The notes under the pieces were generated by a model that worked only from the letters and a program-made list of their open reading frames with translations, did not search any database and was not told the DNA's origin. Made by a program: the position numbers and the translations under genes. Positions 11,987 through 23,970 of a stretch of 64,000 bases of DNA are shown in pieces (within the stretch, counting starts at the first letter, position 1; each line of letters starts with the position of its first letter). The stretch spans positions 6,506,104-6,570,103 of the forward strand of contig NC_034016.1 of the NCBI RefSeq assembly GCF_000346465.2, given 5' to 3'. Source of the DNA: Prunus persica (taxonomy: Eukaryota > Streptophyta > Magnoliopsida > Rosales > Rosaceae).

Positions 11987-12521
11987 AATTTTGTATAAGG
12001 GAATTTTGGTAATCAAATTGGTTTTGACGACTCCTGACAATGGTAAACGGCTTTAATGGAAATCAGTTTTATTTTCATTTCGATTCTTGACAGTTAGTAA
12101 ACAACTTAATTAGAATGCATGACTATGATTCCCATTTAACGTGATTCCTGCTTAATCTGATTCCTGCTTACACCGCTTTCTAATTAGTAAACATGCCCTA
12201 AAATTTTTGTTAAGTCAAGTCACATGATGCACGCATATGAAATTTTTTTGAAAGGCAATTTTGTAAGTATGTAACTAACAAAACTTGTTTTAAAAAATAA
12301 TTAATTAAAATAAAACAAACAAACCAACTTAATTATCGGACACCTCTTCAGCCCCATTTCAACACATTTCTCCTCCACTTAACAGAATCTTTAATGGAGT
12401 TAGGTGTAAATGGTAAATTATAATATTTTGCATAATTTAGGTAATTAATAGTAAAAATTAAAAGTCTACGTGGTAATTGTCCACAAAGTGAAAAGTTGAG
12501 GTAGTATTTATACAAATTTCC

Positions 12522-12749
12522 GAATTATTATTTAGAAGTTGACAAAAACGAAGCAGAACGAAGGCACCTCATCACATTCACCGGTGAAGTAGTTGGAACC
12601 TCCGCCATGGTTTCGATGTATACGAGAAAGACACTCAAATGACAAGTATGACATAAACCCACAAAACAACACCTCCCCATTAATTTGAAACCAAAGACCC
12701 TGTGAGCTTTTCTTCCTCTCTCTCTCTCTCTCACTGACAGCCTATACCA
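12522..12749 (+). promoter_or_regulatory. Proximal upstream region and leader of EMB3003
   Basis: Only about 230 bp separate the end of the inverted-repeat transposon from the EMB3003 start codon. The stretch ends in a CT-rich tract (about 12711..12733), a common pyrimidine-patch feature of plant core promoters and 5' leaders. No clear TATA box is visible at a standard distance. Transcription start is not determined. Confidence 0.4.
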
Positions 12750-15700
12750 ATGGCTCACCTTCTCAACACCTCCTTCCTCCCCAGCTCTCAAACCCTCCGC
12801 CGGAGCCATAGTTCCTCTGCGCCGGCTCTAATTTCCGGGCGCCGGAGCAGGCTTCAAGTCCAGGCCAAGATTCGCGAGATCTTCATGCCGGCGCTGAGCT
12901 CTACCATGACTGAGGGCAAGATCGTGTCTTGGGTCAAGTCCGAGGGCGACAAGCTCTCCAAGGGCGAGAGCGTCGTCGTCGTCGAGTCCGATAAGGCCGA
13001 CATGGACGTCGAGACTTTCTACGACGGTTACTTGGCCTCAATTATGGTCGAGGAAGGCGGCATCGCCGCCGTCGGTTCAGCTATCGCGCTATTGGCTGAG
13101 ACCGAAGAGGAGATCGCCGAGGCCAAGGCAAAGGCCAGTTCTTCGTCAGCAGCACCAACAGCGGCTCCAGCTGCAGCAACTCCAGAGCCGCAACCGGAGA
13201 AAATTCCGGATAATGTAGGTCCCGCGGTGGTCCCTAAGGCGGCGGCTGTGGCGGCGGTGTCTTCGACTCACCCGGCATCCGAGGGAGGAAAGAGAATCGT
13301 GGCATCGCCGTATGCGAAGAAGCTGGCAAGGGAGTTGAAGGTGGATTTGGGGGCAGTGGTGGGAACTGGGCCATTGGGGAGGATTGTGGCTAAGGATGTG
13401 GAAGCCTTTGCTGCTCAGGTGACGGAGGTCGCTCCTGAACCAAGCGTTCGGAAGTCGGCGGATGCTGAGGCGGGGATTGAGTTGGGGACGGTGGTGCCTT
13501 TTACAACAATGCAGGGGGCTGTGAGTAGGAACATGCTTGAGAGTCTCTCAGTGCCTACTTTCAGAGTGGGATACACTATCACCACTGATGCTCTGGATGC
13601 TCTGTACAAAAAGGTAACACTGGGTGAAATATAAACATTGCGCTTTCTCAAATAAAGATGCGGATTTCTAATTGGGATTTTGGTAGTTTAAAATTCAAAT
13701 TCAGTGTTCATTACATTTGCATACTGCTTCATAAAGATTTCATGCTCTGCACTGAAAGTATGGGTTTGAGGTAATTTGGGTTCCAACATTTTCCATGGTT
13801 TGCTTGATTAAACTTGAGAGTCTTCTTGATAATTTGACATTTTCATGAAAGAGAGATTTCTTTTTCCACCATTTAAATGCAAACTATTGTAGTCCAAAGT
13901 ATATGCTTGCTTCCTTACTAAGGTAGCATTTTTTTTACGAGAATGTGGCTTACTGTTTGAGTGTTCTGAATCAGGATTGTAGATTGATAAGTTAATTCTA
14001 CCATGTCATTCTGTTCTGATCGAGAATGTGGCTTACTGTTTGAGCACTCTGAATCAGGATTGTAGATTGATAAATTAATGCTACCATGTCATTCTGTTCT
14101 GATGAGTGGATTTATAATTTACTTCTAGATCAAGTCAAAGGGAGTTACCATGACAGCATTGCTTGCGAAGGCGACGGCACTTGCGTTGGTTAAACATCCT
14201 GTTGTCAACTCTGGCTGTAGGGATGGTAAGAGCTTTACCTATAATAGCAGCATTAATATTGCAGTAGCAGTGGCAATCGATGGTGGGTTGATTACACCAG
14301 TGCTTCAGGATGCGGACAAGGTTTTTGCCTTTAAATGTTCCATGCTTTACAGTGTTGGTTTCTTTTGTTTTGGGAAGGTGTTTGGTGGTCCTGATGCTAG
14401 AAATATTTAATGGGTCAGGTTGACTTATATTCATTGTCAAGAAAGTGGAAGGAGTTAGTTGATAAGGCCAGGGCTAAGCAGCTGCAACCTCATGAATACA
14501 ATACAGGTACTACTATTACTTGCATAAATGATAAATAATATGTTGAGCAAATAACACATGAGATTCTTAGGTATATTGTCCATTACATTGTCATGTTCTG
14601 TTTTAACAAAAACTGTGTTTTTCTGTTACTTGCAAAATGAAAGGCCTTTGCGTGTGAAAAGCTTTTAAAGCTTTTATGATATGCTTCAAAATGCATGATA
14701 ATTTCTATCAAATTTATTACGTGGGAAGACAGTTGTTTACTGTCTCATTTGATGTAATTGATATGAAAGAAATTAATTTCACTTGGACAATAGAGAAATT
14801 TATATGCACTGATTTTCCATTTGATTTGAATTTTTTGGGTGTATTCTTACTGCATGATCCAAACAAGGATTAAGTTGCCAAGGTGTATTCTCATCCATTA
14901 AATCAACAGCACATCTGGAATTATATCCGGACTTAAGTCTGTAGGATGTCAATAATTTTCCCTTCCAGAACTTCTAATTATTTAGCTAAAGTATGATAAA
15001 GACTAACTAAATTTTATCCCTTATCGTGGTATGAAATTGAATATCACAGCTGAATAATGAGAACAAATTGAGCATTGTTCATGCAGTTATGTGTCTGTTT
15101 AACCCAAGAAACAATGCCCAGACATGGTAATTGCATATTAGCAGTCTCATGTTCTCCTTAACTTGTATAATTAGGTTGGCATATAGGTTCCTCCAGTTCT
15201 CAAATTAATACCCACCGGTTTCGTAAGTGGGTTCAATTTGATGCTCCAACTCAGTCTTGGCTCTCTGTGGTCTCAACTTTTGTTCGACTCCAAGATTGAC
15301 AAAGTAGCTTTGGCTGCGATAGTAGAATTCTCCCTCATCTTTCTTTTTAATTCAGAGCATCAGTACAGCGAGGATGCACATTAGAGCAACAGTGTCTAAA
15401 GGTTTTCTCAGTGGTACAATTTTGCGTGGTTGCATTCTAAGGGTCTGACCCTTAAGTTTTAGTCTGCCTTATATTAGGCATGAAGAGAAATCCACTATGG
15501 TGGAGTACCTGAGGGCCTTCTGTGTCTTGTTTTGGGCAATTCAGGGCTTCTGCCATTCTTCTTCCTAATTTTACTTTTTTAAGTTTTGGTGTATGAACCT
15601 TAGTTGATGGCTTCTGGGATATAATGATCATTCAATCATATAGATTTTGGATCCATCACTACTGAACTTGTGGCAATTATAAAAGTTTTTATGCCACGTA

Positions 15701-16316
15701 GTTAAGGCAGTTAGAAATTTTACAAGATTACCTGTATGCCTACATGGTTACTATTCTATTATGCACTTATATGATCTTTTATACTTGTTTTATTGACGTT
15801 CAAACAAGTGGCCATACTTTCTATGTCTGATTCGGTAGAATAACTGTTTTCTGTTTTTGTAGGTACTTTCACTGTCTCTAATCTTGGGATGTTTGGTGTT
15901 GATCGGTTTGATGCTATTCTGCCACCTGGAACTGTAAGTGTCACTTTGTATGCTTTCCTCCTGCTTGATTATCTATTAGAGATTTAAGATGTATGTGTTC
16001 AATCGGTGGTTTTTAATATTTGAGTGTTTCTGGTTTCAATTTCCACAGGGAGCAATTATGGCTGTTGGAGCATCTCAGCCTACTGTTGTGGGTACTAAGG
16101 ATGGTCGGATTGGTAGGAAGAACCAAATGCAGGTAACATATTCAAAAGTTTTACTTAATTTATTAAAGTCAACAAGAAAATCTAATTCTTGCAACATGCA
16201 ATTATTTACAGGTAAATGTTACCGCTGATCATCGTATAATTTATGGTGCTGATCTTGCTTCATTCTTGCAAACCTTGGCAAAGATTATTGAGGACCCCAA
16301 AGATCTTACCTTCTAG
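12750..16316 (+). CDS. EMB3003: Chloroplastic dihydrolipoyl acetyltransferase (PDC E2), EMB3003/LTA type
   Basis: E2 core of the plastid pyruvate dehydrogenase complex; it transfers acetyl groups from lipoyl-lysine to CoA, supplying acetyl-CoA for fatty-acid synthesis. I infer six exons with GT-AG introns: 12750..13613, 14129..14320, 14419..14506, 15863..15933, 16049..16132, 16212..16316, giving 467 residues, the usual family length. Residues 1 to about 38 are Ser/Arg-rich, like a transit peptide. The lipoyl domain (about 41-116) has lipoyl Lys82 in ESDKADMD. The E1/E3-binding domain (about 183-220) contains SPYAKKLA. The catalytic domain (about 248-467) ends with DHRIIYGAD (His440). The KRIVASPYAKKLA-type linker recalls Arabidopsis EMB3003 (At1g34430) more than LTA2; that is from memory. 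An 83-bp tandem duplication lies in intron 1. Confidence 0.93.
13939..14104. repeat. 83-bp direct tandem duplication inside EMB3003 intron 1
   Basis: Two copies, starting at 13939 and 14022 with GAGAATGTGGCTTACTG, differ at only a few positions. The second copy ends just before the branch-point and acceptor region of exon 2 (acceptor AG at 14127..14128). High similarity suggests a recent duplication. Confidence 0.85.
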
Positions 16317-17120
16317 TCTCTGACATGTCCTGGCACCAACGGATGTCTCTTGTCTGTCACATTGTCGGGGATTTTCCTCGATTTGATCCTGTCAGTCATA
16401 TCTCTATGATTGTTAATTAGTTAGCTTTGGCGGGATACTTGGTCAATTTAATGAAGAATGGGAAAAGAATTTTGAATACAAATGCATATTGAGTTTTAGT
16501 TTTAGTTTGTCAAAGGTTGTCATGAATTCCGGCTGGCCGTTGTTTATTGTATCAGTCGTTTTGTTTTCGTTTCTTCTGTTGGCTATAGCATGAAAACCGG
16601 TTGTTGAGGGTTGTAACAGTATGTATGGGTCGATTGAATGAAATTTGCAGCCTAAGCATTTAACATCAAATGGATTGCTAGTCAAATCCATTTGCAAAGT
16701 ACACTCATGAAGCGATTAGTTATAATTTCCTATTTATTTTTAATAAAATTTGCTCTAAGAGCTCTGCTGGAAATTAGTCGACTTGACTTCCGTCGGAATA
16801 TTGCATTTGAAAATTGAACTTCCTTGCTAATTGCCTGACCAGCATAAATCCAACCGCTCAAAGCATTCATGGAGGAAATGCTGTTCAGGCAGGAACTTGA
16901 GTTTTGGTCTTCTAGTTGAAGCGGGGAAATTTATTTCAGTTCAGTAAATAATTTTTCTATATTTTACATACATTTTACTTCTGTAGTTGCACAAAAGCTT
17001 TTCACAACATCATGGCACTACTAATATTCTAGTAGTAGTAGGAACACACCAAAACTCGGGTTTCATCTTATGCATGAAACTGCTGTTTAATACTGACTTT
17101 CTCTCACGGCGCTTAAAACT
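16317..17120. other. Shared 3' intergenic region between convergent genes
   Basis: About 0.8 kb between the stop codon of EMB3003 and the stop codon of the convergent receptor-like kinase. It must hold both 3' untranslated regions. AATAAAATTT at about 16741 is a candidate polyadenylation signal. No further gene or transposon was recognised. Confidence 0.5.
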
Positions 17121-20100
17121 TTATCTTGCATTCAGCAGCATCCTAAGAACACTCTTCATTCTCGGCCTTGCATCTGGTGATACATTAACACAAGCAAGGG
17201 CGATTTTCAGGACCGCAAGCATCTGGCTTCGGACGGCAGTTGATGTCCTGCTGATACTGTAATCAAGAAGGTGATCCCATTTTTCTTGCTGCAATGAGTT
17301 ATTTACGACCCACTTGGCCAACTCAACCCCCTCACTAACTGCTGGTTTTCCGGTCAGCAATTCCAGCAGAATGACCCCGAAGCTATAGATGTTCCCGGCC
17401 ATTGTTACCCGCATAGTGTATGCATACTCTGCCACCACAAAAAAAGAGAACATTTAGACACAATCACTGATTTTTACATCCACCAAATTACTGAAGTACA
17501 AGGCAATAAAGACTTTAACACATATCTAAGGAGAAAACAAAGCCAGTAAACTGAGAAGTCAGGAATGACAAACAATTTTATGTTACTGCAAGGTGAAGTC
17601 AGAGAATTGCTGACCTGGAGGAATGTAGCCAACAGAACCAGCAATAGTAGAAAGGCTTCCAGTGCTCTTTGAGGGATCAATCACCTTACAAAGCTCAGCT
17701 TCTCCAATCAGAGGCTCCTTGAGGGACTTCAGCAAAATGCTTCGGCTTGACAGGTCGAGGAGGAGTATTGGATGTGAGGTGCACCCATGAAGAAAAGCAA
17801 GACCTTGAGCTACTCCAACCGCAACACTGTATCTGCTTGCCCAGTCCATGTCATCACCTGAGCTACCGCGAAGAACATCAAAAAGGGTTCCTTTTGAAGC
17901 AAACTCATAGAACAGATACGCACTGTCAACAGTCAAAACATAGGCCAAAGGAGTCATGACATTGGAATTGCTTAGTTTCCCAAAGACCTCTAAATCATTT
18001 GCGAATCTATCATGGCTGCCCAATTGAAATATCTTGTCACTCCAGTTAAGCTTCTTGACAAAGTAGCTTGATCCAGACGGCATGATGGCTTTGTAGTAAG
18101 TTGAAAACCTAGTCTTCAGCACAATGTTTGACTGGTCAGAAACTGCTTCCATTGCTTTAGTGAAATCGATATTTGATCTGTGAATACCATTTGCAGTTAA
18201 GAGATTGCCTTGGAGGACCTCAGGAACAGGAAGATCTTCCCCTGATTGTGGTTGTTCATCGTTAACCCTGATTGTGGTTTGTCGTGATAGTGATATAGCA
18301 ATGATGGTGATCCCTCCAACAGCAAAAGCAGCTGCTATAACTGCAAGAACAATTGTCAGTGCAATTGGTTTTCCTTTCTTTTTCGGTGACGTGCTTGGTG
18401 TCGTAGAGTTAGTCAAACCCTCATTTCCACTTGTGTTGACGATGACCCAAGAACTAAATTCTGGAATTTTTCCAGAGAGCTGATTGTTGGAAAGTATCAA
18501 CTGCGTCAAGGCTCCCAACTGCCTAAAAAATGTGGGTATCTCACCTGAGAATCTGTTATTTGAGAGATCCAGAATTTCTAATCCCGTGAGCCTGGCAAGA
18601 TTTTCCGGAATATGTCCTTCAAAAAGATTGCTGCTGAGATTCAAAGCAATCTGCAAAGTAGTTGGCATGCTTGGAATGTCACCACTCAAGTGATTTTGTC
18701 CAAGTTGGAGTTCCATCAGAGAAGTCATGGAACCAATATTTTTTGGTATCGAACCATTGAGATTGTTGCCTTGTAAATTCATGTTAATGAGATTCTTCAA
18801 GCTTGCAACCGAAGGTGGTATTGAACCATTCAGAGAATTCCAGCTGATATTTAGAATCGACAACTTCGACAATTGAGTAATTTGAATTGGGATTTCACCA
18901 GTAAAGTAGTTAAATTGAAGTTTCAAGACTTGAAGATGGCTAAGGTTACCCAACTCCACTGGCAAGGCCCCAGACAGCTGATTCTGAGCCAAATTCAACA
19001 GTGCCAAACTCTGGAAAGAACCCAATTCAGGAGGAATCCCTCCACTCAAGCTATTGTTTTCCATCTCCAAGTATGTCAACCTTTGGTCCATTGCAATTAT
19101 TGCAGAAGGGATCGTCCCATTAAGTGAATTGCTTCCCAATCTCAATCTGACCAAGTTCCCAGATAGAGCTGTCGGTATCGGTCCGTTTAACCTATTATTA
19201 GACAAATCCACAGTCTGCAGATTCAATGGAGACAAAAGGTCCGATGGAATCGACCCACTTAAGGTATTATAGCTCAGGTCCAAATTTCTCAGATGTTTTG
19301 TAATTCCCGCAGGAATTGAACCATTGAATTTGTTAGAATTTGCAGCAAAACGGGTAAGGCTTCTGATATTGGAAAGGTTTTGTGGGATTTCGCCAGATAA
19401 ATCATTGGACGACAGAATCAAAACGTCCAACTTGGAGAGCTCTCCAATTGCACTAGGAACAGACCCAGAAATATTATTTACACTAAAATCAATCAGAGTC
19501 AAACTGCGGTAGCCCACAATGTCAACAGGGATTATGCCATGAAACTTATTCATAGAAAGCTGAAGCTCCTTCAAGACCTTGGATTTTCCAAGACGGGTAG
19601 GAAGAGAGCCAGTGAAATGGTTCGAGCTAAGGTTCAAGCTTCTGAGCCCAACTAACCCATCTAACTCTAGATCAATGGCTCCACTCAACCTATTATGAGT
19701 TAAGTCTAAGACCTCCAACCCAGAAAAACCAACAAATGCAGGCAAAGAACCGTCCAAATTGTTATAGCTAAAATTGAGTCGCTTTAGCCCATCAAGTTTT
19801 CCACAATCTGAGAGAAACCCAGGTGGGATTTTGCTCAGACGATTGTCTGAAACATCAAGAATCTGCAAGGACTCAATCTGGCATACAAGGGACAGAAAAT
19901 CTGAGGAAGATAGAGAAACCCCAGATAAGGAAATTTGGATAACAGATGAATTGGAAGGGGCCTTGCAGCTAACTCCTTTCCATAAACATGGGTTTGGCTC
20001 TTTGTTGATATCCCATGAAAAACTAGTGACATTTAGACTCTTGGAAAGATTGATCATAGTGGTTTTTTGGTTTGAGGATAGTTGAGAAAACACCATAGGG

Positions 20101-20168
20101 CAGAAAAACAAGGAGAAGAAGAAATAGAAATAGGAGAGAAGCGAGGTGGTGCTGCCATACCTGGTCAT
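17121..20168 (-). CDS. LRR receptor-like kinase with degenerate kinase domain (probable pseudokinase)
   Basis: Two exons on the minus strand, 17615..20168 and 17121..17428, joined through a GT-AG intron, give 953 residues. An N-terminal hydrophobic signal peptide (about 1-28) precedes an LRR N-cap with a CLWKGVSC motif, roughly 20 leucine-rich repeats of the plant LxxNxLSGxIP type, one transmembrane helix (about 595-620) and an intracellular kinase-like domain (about 660-945). The joined exons restore PPEYAYT. Kinase motifs are eroded: no glycine-rich loop, the HRD loop reads LLDLSSRSILL, and the DFG position reads IGEAELC, though the VAIK lysine seems kept (YFVKKL). Catalysis is therefore unlikely; ligand sensing or scaffolding is the inference. 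It converges on EMB3003. I recall an LRR kinase (At1g34420) beside At1g34430 in Arabidopsis. Confidence 0.9.
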
Positions 20169-21411
20169 TTCAGCTGTGTGCCAAAGTAAAGACTGTCTTT
20201 GTCTTGCACTTCAATTTTCTATTACCAAAGAAGGCATGTGAGGTAGATTTTGTATATAATTTATGTGATTTCAGGGGGAGGAGGAGACAGAAGAAAGAAG
20301 GTGGCCAGAGAACATAGAATGAGAGTAGGGGGCTTAAAATATAGAGGATTTAAGGAAAAAGAGAATGACACAGAGATGTTTGTGTTAGTGTTGTGTGGTA
20401 TTGGGGAAATGGAAATTTGTGGAAATGGGAAAGAGAAGAAAATGTTGGGAGTGGAGTTGACTTGACTGCTGGGTCTTAACAAAGACTAAGACTTCGAGAC
20501 TAAGACAAAAAAATGAGTGGCCAGCGTGGAGCCCATGCTTGACTACTAAGCTTGTTCAAAAACGCGTAAAATGGAAAAGAACAAAAAAGAGAAAAAAGAA
20601 CGAAGACTAGAAAATTGCGAACCCACCAGAGACAGGGGAGGGAGTTTATCTTTTTAATTTTTAATTTTTTGTGCAGTTTCCACTAAAAATCGTTTGTTTG
20701 TGGAAAATTTTTCAGTCTCATAAGACAAGTGCCCCCTTGAATGATTTGATCATGCCGTGAATGATCCGTTGGTCTTTGCTTGAACCGGGTTTGTTTGTGT
20801 GCACAAGAAAAAGACTGACCTCCATCTGCCGTTGTTTCCACGTTCAACAATACTAGGTGCCAATGAGTTTCCTTGCTGATTGTATTGGTTGTTTTTTTCC
20901 CACAAGTTTTCCAATGTCACACACACGCGTCGGTTAGGACAGTGTGCTCGTAGTTGTACTCTTATGTCGAAGTTTGAATTCTCTTCTTCATACGTTAGAT
21001 TAGTTTAGAGTAATTTAGATTGTATTAAAGAAAAAACATTGTCTAATGTCCACATTGTGATTCTAACAAAATTCTCGGTCATAAAATCAAACCTCAACTT
21101 TTGACGTGAAAGAGAAAATGAACCTTTTTTTTGGGGTTTGATGTAAAAACTAGGGTGTCTTGGGTTATTGGTGCGGTAAGCAACCATAGAAATTGCAAGA
21201 TATAATATCACTTGAGCCTGTCTAGTTGCAAGGGATCTTTTTTCCTTCACTAACAACTGAGTGCGCAATTCACTAGTGTAATATTATTTCTAATCTGTAA
21301 AGTCAATCATTTGACTAAGAATCACAATGGGAGATAATTCGTTTATAATTATTTTTTTATATATAAATGAATTAAATGGCTAAACAGTATTGTGGTTATA
21401 TAATTTATAAA
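20169..21411. other. Upstream region of the receptor-like kinase
   Basis: Intergenic DNA containing the 5' leader and promoter of the minus-strand kinase gene. The first 300 bp are purine-rich on the + strand (pyrimidine-rich on the gene's strand), like a plant leader. Open frames here are short and mutually overlapping on both strands, so I call no gene. The rest is AT-rich with nothing recognised. Confidence 0.4.
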
Positions 21412-21503
21412 TAAGAGCATTTATAATGATGCTCTTTATTTTTTAGCTAAAATTTAGCTAAAAATATAAGAAAGCTATTTTAGGAGCTCTCTAAAAAATT
21501 TCA

Positions 21504-23092
21504 TGAAACAACTCGACTCAAATTCCACTTTGGAATCTGAGCCAAACCTTGTGCGTGTCCGACACCTGGCGAATACCGGGCACAAAAGACCAAACTGCCC
21601 ATTCTAATTAAAAACCCAGTTTTCTAGCAGCTAGACTTCTGCCAAAAATTCGGTAGTATCTCCCCTATAAATAGAACATTTCCCAAAAGTTTTTCACCAG
21701 TAAAACAAGCATAAATATACATACATATAACCCAATTGCCAGCATGCACTAAATTATATCCAAGAAATCAACAGTATATCATTCTGGCCTCAGGCCTCAC
21801 CCAATCAAATAAATCATTTTGCTAATAAAATTCATCTCAACTTTCATAATATCAATAATACATTAACAATCTCAAAGCCTCCAACTCGTGGCTGCACCTG
21901 TAGTATTAGGCTGCCTACGTACCCTTGCTAAGGGATCAGGGATCAAGTCACACGTAGTTCTTTCCTATACTCATGTCAGTCATATCCTGAATATAAATAC
22001 GCCATACACTGAACTCCTTTTAGTATAGTTTAAGAATATACCAGAACTAAAATTCTCTTATCCTAGGCATACCCCCATTCCTACTCCATCAATCCTATCC
22101 TCGCAGGCCTCGGAGACACCACTTCTATCCAAGCCGCAACCTCGCTCGCAGGTCTCAGAGATACCACTTATATCCGAGCCACAATCCTCCCTTGCATATC
22201 AAAAAGTCCCTAAAGGTTCTAATATGCCTACGACACATGCCCTGTGAGTTTGGTCTCAATCGGACAGTCAGATTGATCACGATTGCACGATCAGACGGTT
22301 ACTAAAAATCTAGCCCTAGGGTTGGCATTTTCGGAGTATCCGGAACTCCGATTTACAATCCGTCAAATCCTACACGGTCTTGGAATTATCTAGATCAACA
22401 TATACGAGAATAACTACAATCCAAAGGTTCAAATGTATCGAACCCGGAAATTGCACAATATGCGAGATCCGTTCGGGGTTCAAACATTATCTGAATTGAG
22501 ATTCCCAAAATCCTACGTGCTCATGAGGACTAAGGGATCATTCTAGGACTGAAAGTGGTCCCCACCCTGTTGCCCACGCGCCGCCACACGCGCTGGCAGA
22601 GCGTGGGTGGCTTGATCATTTTTGATGACCGGAAAACTTTGAAATTGTAAGCCTAGCTTTCTACCCTAGGTTGATAACATGATTTGGAGCCACTTTTTTC
22701 TTGGACCTACCCCAAAAACTAGCCGGAAGTGGCCAAAATTTCAACCCGAAATCCGGCCAAAACCTAATTCCAAAATCGATTTCCTAGACTCAAAATTAAC
22801 CAATTCCTATCCAACAGGCAGTTGAAGCACGAGGAGAGGAAGAAGTTTGGTACCTGGATCGACTGAATTCGTTGCCAGAATCGCCGAAATATGCGGCTGA
22901 AATTTTCAAGAAATTAGACTCTAGTCCAAGCTCCAGCGCCGGAATTAATGGCCATCGAGGCCAGACTCCGGCCCAGACGTTGTTGCCAGACTCCAGCCGT
23001 CAATTCCCGACCGGTCTCTCGGCTTGGCGTCCCCGGATAGCGACGATCTCCTCCCAAACCGCCGCCCCCATCCTGTACGTAGAGAAGAATTG

Positions 23093-23134
<42 letters not shown>

Positions 23135-23400
23135 TGGTTTTTAATACCAATTTCACAAAATTACTATTTTGCCCCTCTATGAAATTTGACCGTATCTCCC
23201 TCGTTACAACTCGGATTTGAGCCCACTACGTGTCTACGGACTCAACTCGATGTGCTCTACGCAACGATACAATTGAAATTCCCAAATTCCTTCCCGGTCA
23301 AAAAGTCAACTTTAAACCCGATAAAATATTCCGGGGGTATTCTAGTCTTTTCCTTGAATAAAATAGTAATTAAGAATTAATTAAGGATCGGGTTGTTATA
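21504..23400 (-). mobile_element. Solo LTR of the long-LTR family
   Basis: Flanked by a perfect 5-bp duplication, TTTCA, at 21499..21503 and 23401..23405. It has no internal domain or second LTR, so it is a solo LTR left after LTR-LTR recombination. The left end is a mutated version of the family start; the right end reads GGGTTGTTATA. At 1.9 kb it is shorter than the 2.6-2.75 kb relatives. A GA microsatellite at about 23094..23130 lies about 270 bp from the TGTAA-type end. Confidence 0.88.
23094..23130. repeat. GA microsatellite in solo LTR
   Basis: An uninterrupted run of about 18 GA units, at the same relative LTR position as the pyrimidine/purine tracts in the other copies. Confidence 0.9.
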
Positions 23401-23835
23401 TTTCAACTCCAATCATACTCCCTAATTTGGAGAGTCATAAATGCTATAACTCTTTTTTGATTGGTCAATCTCTATTAAAAAATAAAATAAAAAATATTTA
23501 CCATTAAATAAAAGTTTGAAATACTCATTAAATAAAGCAGCATTAAATTATAGGGAGCCACTAGGAGTCCTTTCTCTCTCTTTAGATTTAGGAGCTCTTA
23601 GAAGACTCCATATTTTAAGAGGTGGATAAGGAGCATGGTTGGAGTTGCATTTTTATGATTCTTCTCTAAAATTTGTCTAAGGAGGTGGTTTAGAGAGTCC
23701 ATTGTGGATGCTCTAAGGTTCATGGGTAGAAGTGAAGAATAACACTAATATATGATCAATTTGACCACCAAAAAAAAAAAAAAACTAATATAAGATCCCA
23801 AAGAATGTGAAGACTTCCATAGTCAAAAGGGATAT

Positions 23836-23970
23836 TGTTAAATTTCAGAGAGACGGACCGGCAACTCATTATTAGCAACACTGATATTAACCCCTCAACT
23901 TAATCACCTACAAAACCCAATAAATACAAGGTGTATTTTATTAGTCAAAGTTCCAATATGAGACAAGTGC
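23836..23970 (-). mobile_element. Fragment of the TRIM LTR found intact at 42552..43148
   Basis: It starts TGTTAAATTTCAGAGAGACG and continues through the CAACACTGATATT block shared with both LTRs of the TRIM at 42552..43148. It stops matching before the usual CA end. It is a truncated or diverged solo copy with no coding capacity. Confidence 0.55.

Larger units (their letters stand above)
10044..12198. mobile_element. PIF/Harbinger (Tourist-like) non-autonomous element
   Basis: Termini are perfect inverted repeats, GGGCATGTTTACTAA at the left and its reverse complement at the right, flanked by TAA at 10041..10043 and 12199..12201. A 3-bp TAA/TTA duplication and GGG-starting termini are the mark of PIF/Harbinger elements. 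It has no transposase. Its body has been enlarged by a hAT-type element (10125..10632) and a Cassandra array (10848..11986); without them it would be a few hundred bases long. Confidence 0.85.
9914..12520. mobile_element. Long terminal-inverted-repeat element enclosing a nest of other transposons
   Basis: The left arm 9914..10040 and right arm 12392..12520 are inverted repeats of about 125 bp at roughly 80% identity; both outer ends read GAAATTTG(C/T)ATAAATA on their own strand. Everything between the arms is later insertion: a Harbinger-type element, a hAT-type element and a Cassandra array. Long arms and no coding capacity suggest a MITE of Mutator-like type, but I could not resolve a target duplication, so the superfamily is open. 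Confidence 0.65.
21415..23713. mobile_element. Tourist-like Harbinger MITE interrupted by a solo LTR
   Basis: The left end GAGCATTTATAATGATGCTC and the right end (reverse complement GAGCATCCACAATGGACTC) form imperfect inverted repeats flanked by TAA at 21412..21414 and 23714..23716. GAGCATCCACAATGG-type ends with TAA duplication are common in plant Tourist MITEs. The element is about 400 bp once the solo LTR at 21504..23400 is removed. Confidence 0.8.
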
